Shown here: one piece after another, positions 1-4,797 of the stretch
How the letters are laid out: each line of letters opens with the position of its first letter
Position numbering within the stretch: the stretch's first letter is position 1
Origin: Solirubrobacteraceae bacterium
Lineage (GTDB): Bacteria > Actinomycetota > Thermoleophilia > Solirubrobacterales > Solirubrobacteraceae
Reading direction: 5' to 3'
DNA: 7,494 nt
Assembly (NCBI GenBank): GCA_025935735.1
Contig: JAICUS010000283.1
Span: forward strand, 1 to 7,494
Notes under the pieces: model-generated
Seen by the model: only the letters and a program-made list of their open reading frames with translations
Databases searched by the model: none
Told to the model about the DNA's origin: nothing
Made by a program: the position numbers and the translations under genes

Positions 1-36
1 GCCCCCCCGCCCCCCCCCCTCCCCCCCGGCCCCGCG

Positions 37-85
37 GGGGGTCCCACCCCCTTCGTGCCCCCCCCACAACGGGGGTCCCACCCCC
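37..85 (+). repeat. 15-bp direct repeat GGGGGTCCCACCCCC (37-51 and 71-85) in C-homopolymer edge
   Basis: The first 90 bases are dominated by C and G runs and contain the same 15-mer twice, 34 bp apart. Because 34 is not a multiple of three, the copies are read in different frames, so this is not a protein repeat. Each copy is itself nearly self-complementary. This may be a contig-edge artefact or a genuine GC-rich upstream element. It makes the start of the first gene unreliable. Confidence 0.6.
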
Positions 86-2973
86 CGCAGGTCACTCAGG
101 CCGAGCCTCCCACGCCGCCCGCGCCCGGCAACGGCGGCGGCAACGGCCACACGACCGCGCCGCCGCCTCCCGCCCCGCCCGCGCCGCCGCGCTCGACCTC
201 GCCGGTGAAGGCCGCCGCGCCGCAACCGCCGGCGCCGATCCCGCGGATCGCCAAGACGATGGTTCACGGCGCGGTGCCCCCGGCCCAGTCCCCGGCCGCG
301 CCGCCCGAGCACGAGCCGGCCACGATCGTCCTGCGCCTGCCGGAGGGCGACCCGGCCAAGGGCGAGACGCTGCATCAGCAGGTCGAGCCGGGGCTGCGCG
401 AGCGCGTGCTGGCGCTCGTGCGCAACCAGAGCGGAATCGTCGACAACTACGACCTGCGCGTCGAGGGCATGCCCGACGACTGGTGGTCGATCTATCCCGG
501 CACGGTCTACCTCGTCCCGTTCGGCTCCGGCGGCACCTACGAGCAGGAGGTCGAGGTCCACCTGCACCCGCCCAAGAGCCCGCTGGCCGAGGCCAAGGTG
601 TGGGACCTGCGCGTGGTGGCGCAGTCGAAGGCGCAGAGCCGCGAGGCGGCGTCCGCGCCGCTGGCGCTGCACGTCCTGCCCTACATCGAGACGGTCACCA
701 CCCTGCGGCCGCAGCGCAGGAAGGGCCGGCGCAAGGCGGACTTCGACGTCACGGTGACCAACAAGGCCAACGCGCCGGTGCTGGTGGCGCTGGAGGGCGA
801 GGACCCCGACGGCGAGCTGCAGTTCGGCTTCAACCGCCCGCCGCAGGAGATCCCGGCGGGCGCGGCGGTCGCGTCGCAGATGCGGGTCAAGCCGCCCAAG
901 CAGATCTGGATCGGCCGCCCGCAGGACCGGCGCCTGGAGGTCAAGACGATCACCGGCGAGGAGGCGGTCGAGCGCGCCGCGGCCGACCCGCTGGCCGCCG
1001 AGGTGCTCGCCCAGCCCGGCGGGTTCCGCCGGCGCGGCCTGCTGCGCCGGCGCGTGCCGGACGTCCCGGGCGTCTACCCGCCGCGCGTCTACCGGCCGCA
1101 GCTCTATCCGCCGGGCGCCACCATCGGCCCGGGCGGTCTGCAACTGCGCATGCCCAAGCTGCAGGCGCCGCACGTGCAGGGGCCGCAGATGAAGCAGGTG
1201 CAGCTCAAGCCGCCGCAGCAGCTCAAGCTGCCCGGCCGCGGTGGCGGGTCCTCGGCGCCGGCCGCGCCGCTGCTGCCCACCCAGGGCGTCTTCCGCCAGA
1301 AGGGCTGGATCCCGTGGTGGGCGGTGCCGCTGCTGATCGCGATCGTCGCGCTGCTGCTGCTGCTCTACAAGCTCTCGCCGCAGAAGGTCGTCGTGCCGCA
1401 GATCGTCGGCCAGCGCTCGGCGTTCAAGGCCGAGGAGAAGCTGACCAACGCGAAGCTCAAGCTCGACCCCGCGCAGAAGAAGCAGCTCGACGCCAAGGTC
1501 CCGCCCGGGACGATCATCGGGCAGACGCCGAAGGCGGGGAGCAAGGCCGCCAAGGGCGATACGGTCGCGGTGCTCGTGGCCGTGGCCTCGGCCAAGGTGA
1601 ACGTGCCCAACATCGTCGGGCTGACCGCGGGCGACGCCGAGAAGGCGCTACGGGCCAAGAACCTCACGCTCGGCCAGGCGTCGCCGCAGCCGATCGACCC
1701 GGCGGGCAAGATCTCCAGCCAGATCCCCGCGGCCAACGAGGTGGTCAAGCAGGGGACGCCGGTGAACATCTTCTATCCGAACCCGGCGGCCAACAAGGGC
1801 AAGGCGTCACCCACGCCCAAGGGCAAGGGGAACGGCAAGAAGGGCGGCGCGGCCGCGGCGGCCGCGGCCGCGGGTGCCGCCGGCGCGGGGGCGGCCGACA
1901 TCGTCGTGCCGGCGGTCGCGGGAGCCAAGCTCGACGCGTTCGCGAAGACCGTCGCCGACAAGGGCATCGTCCCGGTGGAGCTCAAGCAGTTCAACGACGC
2001 TCCCGTCGGGACCCTGTTCGCCACCGACCCGCCCGGCGGGACGAAGGTGGCCAAGGGCGCGCACGTGAAGCTGCTCGTCTCCGTCGGCCAGCCGCACGTG
2101 ATCTTCTCCAACGGCAAGGACATCAAGCAGATCGACGGGGCGACCGGCAAGCCGCTGGACCCGGTGGCCGACGGGCCGCAGGCGGAGAGCCAGCCGACCT
2201 ACAGCGCGGACGCCACCCACGTCGCCTACGTCGCCGACGGCCGGATCATGCTCGAGGACCTGACCAAGAAGAACGCCGCGGCGGTGCCGCTGACCCCGGC
2301 GGGCGACTTCTACTCGGACCTCGCCTGGGCGCCGACGGCCGACGTCAACGCGCTGGCGATGTCGAAGACCAACGGCGACCCGGCGACGGCGACGGACTCG
2401 GACCTGTGCCTCGCCCAGATCACCAAGGATGCGCTCGCGCCCAAGTGCTTCGCCGAGCCGGACTTCTCGGTGAGCCGCGCGGTCCACTGGGCGCCGAACG
2501 GCCGGTCGATCCTGGCGTTCGGGCTCAAGAACGACGCGAGCGCGTTCGGGATGGTGCGCTGGCGGCTGCGCAGCGGCAAGCCGGCGTTCTCCACCGACCC
2601 GGCGGACTGGGGCAAGGGCCACTTCGTCACCGACCTCTCGCAGAAGGGCAAGGGGGCGATCGACGCCGAGATCTCGCCGGACGGCAAGCAGCTGGCGGTG
2701 GTGGCCAACTTCGGCACCGGCGCGTTCCGGCTGTGGCTGGCCAAGGACCCGAACGACTTCCTGCTCACCAACGCCACGCTGACCCCGGTGCGGGCCTGCA
2801 AGCTGGCGTGGCGGGGGGACAGCCAGGAGCTGATGGTCATCCAGTCCTCGGCGACCTGCGGCGAGGAGGTCGGCTCGCTCGTCCGCGTGCCGGTGAACTC
2901 GGTGCGCGACGAGAAGACCCTCAACCCGTCCGCCAACGACCCCTCCTACCAACCGGTCAACATCGGGGGCTGA
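55..2973 (+). CDS. Bitopic membrane protein: NEW3/Ig-like domains, TM helix, three PASTA domains, beta-propeller
   Basis: Likely a cell-envelope sensor or anchor; no catalytic motif seen. Residues 1-95 are a disordered Pro/Ala-rich region. About 108-208 and 209-305 are two beta-sandwich domains resembling the NEW3/COG1470-type domains of actinobacterial proteins often labelled 'hydrolytic protein'. Residues 323-400 are basic and Pro/Gln-rich (RRRGLLRRR at 325-333; LKPPQQLKLPG near 384-394). One membrane helix spans about 420-440 (WWAVPLLIAIVALLLLLY). PASTA domains follow at about 444-511, 513-576 and 616-679, the last two separated by a Lys/Gly/Ala linker with a run of eight alanines. Residues 680-972 form a TolB/WD40-like propeller with blade motifs such as SPDGKQLAVVA and APNGRSILAFG. 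There is no signal peptide and the flank before the helix is basic, so N-in/C-out topology is likely, with PASTA and propeller outside. The only four cysteines (785, 798, 915, 935) are in the propeller, fitting disulfides outside the cytosol. PASTA domains bind peptidoglycan fragments in PknB-type kinases, but no kinase domain is present. The start is uncertain: GTG 55 has no convincing Shine-Dalgarno at normal spacing and the frame is open to base 1. Confidence 0.88.
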   Translation: MPPPQRGSHPPQVTQAEPPTPPAPGNGGGNGHTTAPPPPAPPAPPRSTSPVKAAAPQPPAPIPRIAKTMVHGAVPPAQSPAAPPEHEPATIVLRLPEGDPAKGETLHQQVEPGLRERVLALVRNQSGIVDNYDLRVEGMPDDWWSIYPGTVYLVPFGSGGTYEQEVEVHLHPPKSPLAEAKVWDLRVVAQSKAQSREAASAPLALHVLPYIETVTTLRPQRRKGRRKADFDVTVTNKANAPVLVALEGEDPDGELQFGFNRPPQEIPAGAAVASQMRVKPPKQIWIGRPQDRRLEVKTITGEEAVERAAADPLAAEVLAQPGGFRRRGLLRRRVPDVPGVYPPRVYRPQLYPPGATIGPGGLQLRMPKLQAPHVQGPQMKQVQLKPPQQLKLPGRGGGSSAPAAPLLPTQGVFRQKGWIPWWAVPLLIAIVALLLLLYKLSPQKVVVPQIVGQRSAFKAEEKLTNAKLKLDPAQKKQLDAKVPPGTIIGQTPKAGSKAAKGDTVAVLVAVASAKVNVPNIVGLTAGDAEKALRAKNLTLGQASPQPIDPAGKISSQIPAANEVVKQGTPVNIFYPNPAANKGKASPTPKGKGNGKKGGAAAAAAAAGAAGAGAADIVVPAVAGAKLDAFAKTVADKGIVPVELKQFNDAPVGTLFATDPPGGTKVAKGAHVKLLVSVGQPHVIFSNGKDIKQIDGATGKPLDPVADGPQAESQPTYSADATHVAYVADGRIMLEDLTKKNAAAVPLTPAGDFYSDLAWAPTADVNALAMSKTNGDPATATDSDLCLAQITKDALAPKCFAEPDFSVSRAVHWAPNGRSILAFGLKNDASAFGMVRWRLRSGKPAFSTDPADWGKGHFVTDLSQKGKGAIDAEISPDGKQLAVVANFGTGAFRLWLAKDPNDFLLTNATLTPVRACKLAWRGDSQELMVIQSSATCGEEVGSLVRVPVNSVRDEKTLNPSANDPSYQPVNIGG
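1846..1896 (+). repeat. Alanine-tract low-complexity coding segment
   Basis: Within the linker between PASTA 2 and PASTA 3, overlapping GCGGCCGCG units encode a poly-Ala/Gly stretch at about residues 598-614. This is a simple-sequence coding repeat expected to vary in length between strains by slippage. It probably acts only as a flexible spacer. Confidence 0.6.
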
Positions 2974-3018
2974 GTGGTTCCGCGCGGAGGTACGTGCGTC
3001 GACTGGGGGTCGCTGGCT

Positions 3019-3110
3019 CCGCCTGGCAAGAACGCAGACCCGCAGGAATCCCTCTGGGATTTCAAGTGGTCGAGGACACAGCCAGGCGGTGGTCAGCGGC
3101 CGCCAGGCGG
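3019..3110. repeat. Three copies of 9-mer GCCAGGCGG, one inverted
   Basis: CCGCCTGGC lies at 3019-3027. Its exact reverse complement GCCAGGCGG occurs at 3081-3089 and again at 3102-3110. The two direct copies are 21 bp apart, close to two helical turns. The inverted copy could pair with either direct copy in RNA, giving two mutually exclusive long-range stems, or the set could be binding sites for a regulator. The matches are seen directly; the function is inferred. Confidence 0.55.
3045..3063 (+). other. Small hairpin, possible weak terminator or processing site
   Basis: GGAATCCC (3045-3052), loop TCT (3053-3055) and GGGATTTC (3056-3063) form an 8-bp stem with one G-U pair. It sits 72 bp after the stop codon of the first gene. 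No U-tract follows, so it is not a classical intrinsic terminator. Confidence 0.35.
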
Positions 3111-3122
3111 CGTGCGTATCTT
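3099..3122 (+). promoter_or_regulatory. Possible operator palindrome and -10 element upstream of the protease gene
   Basis: GCCGCC-A-GGCGGC (3099-3111) is a perfect 13-bp palindrome with an odd centre. TATCTT at 3117-3122 matches the TAnnnT pattern of a -10 box. Transcription from it would start close to the GTG at 3138 and give a very short leader. No good -35 box is visible 16-18 bp upstream, so the promoter is tentative. Confidence 0.25.
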
Positions 3123-3125
3123 CGC

Positions 3126-3130
3126 GGGGG
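3126..3130 (+). promoter_or_regulatory. Ribosome-binding site supporting the GTG start at 3138
   Basis: A GGGGG run ends 7 bases before GTG 3138, a normal spacing. The upstream in-frame GTG codons (2994, 3066) would add sequence with no recognisable domain, whereas starting at 3138 puts the zinc-ribbon cysteines at residues 3 and 6. This decides the start. Confidence 0.5.
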
Positions 3131-3137
3131 ACCACTA

Positions 3138-4796
3138 GTGCTGTGCCGCACCTGCCGGCGCCAGCTCGAGCGCGACGCGAGCTACTGCGGCAGTTGCGGC
3201 ACACCGCTGAACGGGGCCAGTGAGCCGTTCGAGCTCGTCCTGGGCGATGCCACGCGGGTCCCGGTCGTGTCCGAGATGACCATCGGCCGGGCGCCGGGGG
3301 CGACGCTGGTGCTGGCCGACCCGACCGTGTCGCGCCTGCACGCGCGCATCAGCGCGGGCGGGGAGCTCTCCGACGCGGGGTCGTCGCACGGCACGTGGCT
3401 GGACGGCGTGCGGGTGACGGGGCCCTCGCCGCTGCACGACGGCGCGCTGATCCGGCTCGGCGACGCCGAGCTGCGGGTCGAGCGCCGGCGCGACGCGGCC
3501 GAGGCGGGGCGGACGATCGTCGTCCGGCCGGGCGCGTCGCTGCTGGTGCCGTCGGTCGGCGCGCCCGACATGAGCGCGCCGGCGACGCAGTTCGGCGTCA
3601 AGCCGCGCGTGCGCTCGGGGTACGCGTTGAAGCGGCTCGACGCGAGCGAGGGGATGCGCCGCTGGGTGCTCCGGGACCTGCACACCGGGACCTTCCTGCG
3701 GCTGAGCGACAACGACGCGGCGCTGTTCGAGCAGCTGGACGGGACGCTGTCGCTGGTCGAGCTCGTGGGGTTCGCCGAGCAGCGCTTCGGGGCGAGCGGG
3801 CCGGCGCGGCTGGCCCGGCTGCTGTCGGACCTGGGCGAGCGCGGGTTCCTCGCGGGGGTCGAGGCCGGCGGCCGGCCGGCTGCCGCGGCGCCTTCAGGGC
3901 GTCTGGCGCGGCTGTTCAAGCCGCGCGAGAAGGTGGTGCCCGGGGTCGGCGAGTGGTTCCAGCGCCTCTACCGCCACGGCGGCTGGATCTTGTTCACAAA
4001 ACCGTTCCTGTTCACGTTCACGATCCTGATCGCAGCCGGGTTGGTCGCGTTCGTGGCGCTGATCGTGCGGCGCTACGGCACGCCGTTCGTGGTCGCGAGC
4101 CATTTCGGCTGGGGCGGGCTGGTCTTCCTGCTGGGGCGCTTCGCCGTGGTTTCTGTGCACGAAACTGCGCACGGTCTGACCATGGCCTCGTTCGGGCGGC
4201 GGATCGAGCGCGCCGGGTTCAAGCTCATCGCGATCTTCCCCTACGCGTTCGTGGACACCTCGGAGGCGTGGTTCGAGCCGCGGCGGCGGCGGATCTTCAT
4301 CTCGGCGGCGGGACCCTGCTCGGACTTCACGGTCGCCGGCGTCTTCTCGCTGTGCGCCTGGCTGCTGCCGCCCGGCACGATCCGCGACATCTTCTTCAAC
4401 CTGGCGTTCGCGGGATACGTCGGCGGGTTCTTCAACCTGAACCCGTTCATCGAGCGCGACGGCTACCACATCCTCGTCGACGTGCTCGGCGAGCCTGGCC
4501 TGCGGCGCCGGGCGCGCGAGCAGCTGGCGCGGCGGCTGCGCGGCGAGGGCGCGGAGACCGACTCGCCCGTGCTCGCGCGCTACGGGATCTGGGGCGTGGT
4601 CTGGTCCGGGGTGGCGGCCTGCTTCGCCATCGCCATGTCGCTGCGCTACGAGAAGGTGTTCCTCGAGCTGGCGCCCAAGGCGGTCGTCTACGGCGTGATG
4701 GCGACGCTGTGGGTGGCGTTCTTCCTGCCGGTCATCGTCGTGTTCGCGCGCCCGCTGCGCCAGCGGGGGCGCGGCGGCGTGCCCGCCGAGGTCTGA
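3138..4796 (+). CDS. Zinc-ribbon / FHA / PqqD-like / M50 (site-2-protease-type) membrane metalloprotease fusion
   Basis: A 552-residue protein predicted to cut a substrate within or next to the membrane. Residues 3-20 hold a zinc ribbon (C3xxC6...C17xxC20). Residues about 31-118 are an FHA domain with the expected G50-R51, S65xxH68 and SSHGTW (82-87) motifs, which read phosphothreonine. Residues about 160-242 have a PqqD-like pattern (WVLRDLHTGTFLRLSDNDAA, then a helical part ending LSDLGERGFLAG), the fold that binds RiPP leader peptides. From about 283 the protein is a polytopic M50 protease with about six membrane segments (290-310, 323-349, 386-410, 415-437, 482-504, 516-536). H341-E-T-A-H345 is the HExxH zinc site, and NPFIERDG (435-442) supplies the third ligand D441, so it should be active. 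The joining of PqqD-like and M50 parts resembles 'putative peptide zinc metalloprotease' proteins of peptide-export loci, but no HlyD or PDZ domain is seen. The next gene begins 1 bp after the stop, so the two are almost certainly co-translated and functionally linked. That its substrate is the leader-like domain of that neighbour is inference. An alternative is cleavage of an anti-sigma factor or another regulator. Confidence 0.92.
   Translation: MLCRTCRRQLERDASYCGSCGTPLNGASEPFELVLGDATRVPVVSEMTIGRAPGATLVLADPTVSRLHARISAGGELSDAGSSHGTWLDGVRVTGPSPLHDGALIRLGDAELRVERRRDAAEAGRTIVVRPGASLLVPSVGAPDMSAPATQFGVKPRVRSGYALKRLDASEGMRRWVLRDLHTGTFLRLSDNDAALFEQLDGTLSLVELVGFAEQRFGASGPARLARLLSDLGERGFLAGVEAGGRPAAAAPSGRLARLFKPREKVVPGVGEWFQRLYRHGGWILFTKPFLFTFTILIAAGLVAFVALIVRRYGTPFVVASHFGWGGLVFLLGRFAVVSVHETAHGLTMASFGRRIERAGFKLIAIFPYAFVDTSEAWFEPRRRRIFISAAGPCSDFTVAGVFSLCAWLLPPGTIRDIFFNLAFAGYVGGFFNLNPFIERDGYHILVDVLGEPGLRRRAREQLARRLRGEGAETDSPVLARYGIWGVVWSGVAACFAIAMSLRYEKVFLELAPKAVVYGVMATLWVAFFLPVIVVFARPLRQRGRGGVPAEV
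4745..4773 (+). other. Long hairpin just before the coupled start of the next gene
   Basis: CGCGC-g-CCCGCTG (4745-4757), loop CGC (4758-4760) and CAGCGGG-g-GCGCG (4761-4773) form a 12-bp stem with one G/G mismatch. It lies in the last codons of the protease gene, 14 bases before the GAGGT ribosome-binding site of the next gene. It could affect translation coupling or mRNA stability, or be a by-product of Arg-rich GC codons. Confidence 0.4.
4788..4792 (+). promoter_or_regulatory. Shine-Dalgarno GAGGT for the coupled ATG at 4798
   Basis: GAGGT ends 5 bases before ATG 4798 and lies inside the last codons of the protease gene, whose TGA is at 4794-4796. Stop and start are separated by one base, the usual arrangement for translational coupling. 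Confidence 0.75.
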
Positions 4797-4797
4797 C

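Larger units (their letters stand above)
2974..3137 (+). other. Intergenic region between the PASTA protein and the M50 protease gene
   Basis: This 164-bp gap is the only clear intergenic space in the window. It contains a short hairpin (3045-3063), an inverted and two direct copies of GCCAGGCGG (3019-3110), a 13-bp palindrome (3099-3111), a possible -10 hexamer TATCTT (3117-3122) and a G-run that can serve as a ribosome-binding site. The reading frame of the protease stays open through the gap, with upstream GTG codons at 2994 and 3066. The peptide it would encode is Arg-rich with no recognisable domain, so the gap is taken as non-coding. Confidence 0.6.

Noticed and set aside
3045..3063. 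Intrinsic terminator after the PASTA gene
   Set aside because: The stem is short and no T-run follows, so it is listed only as a hairpin.
483..3137. N-terminal extension of the M50 protease frame back to base 483
   Set aside because: The frame is open only by composition. The part overlapping the PASTA gene is Arg/Ala-rich shadow, and the zinc ribbon begins right after GTG 3138, which has a suitable G-run upstream.
1807..3204. Long open frame on the minus strand (465 codons)
   Set aside because: It lies antisense to the PASTA/propeller gene, its translation is Arg/Gly/Val-rich without any domain, and its length is explained by the lack of AT-rich stop codons in GC-biased sequence.
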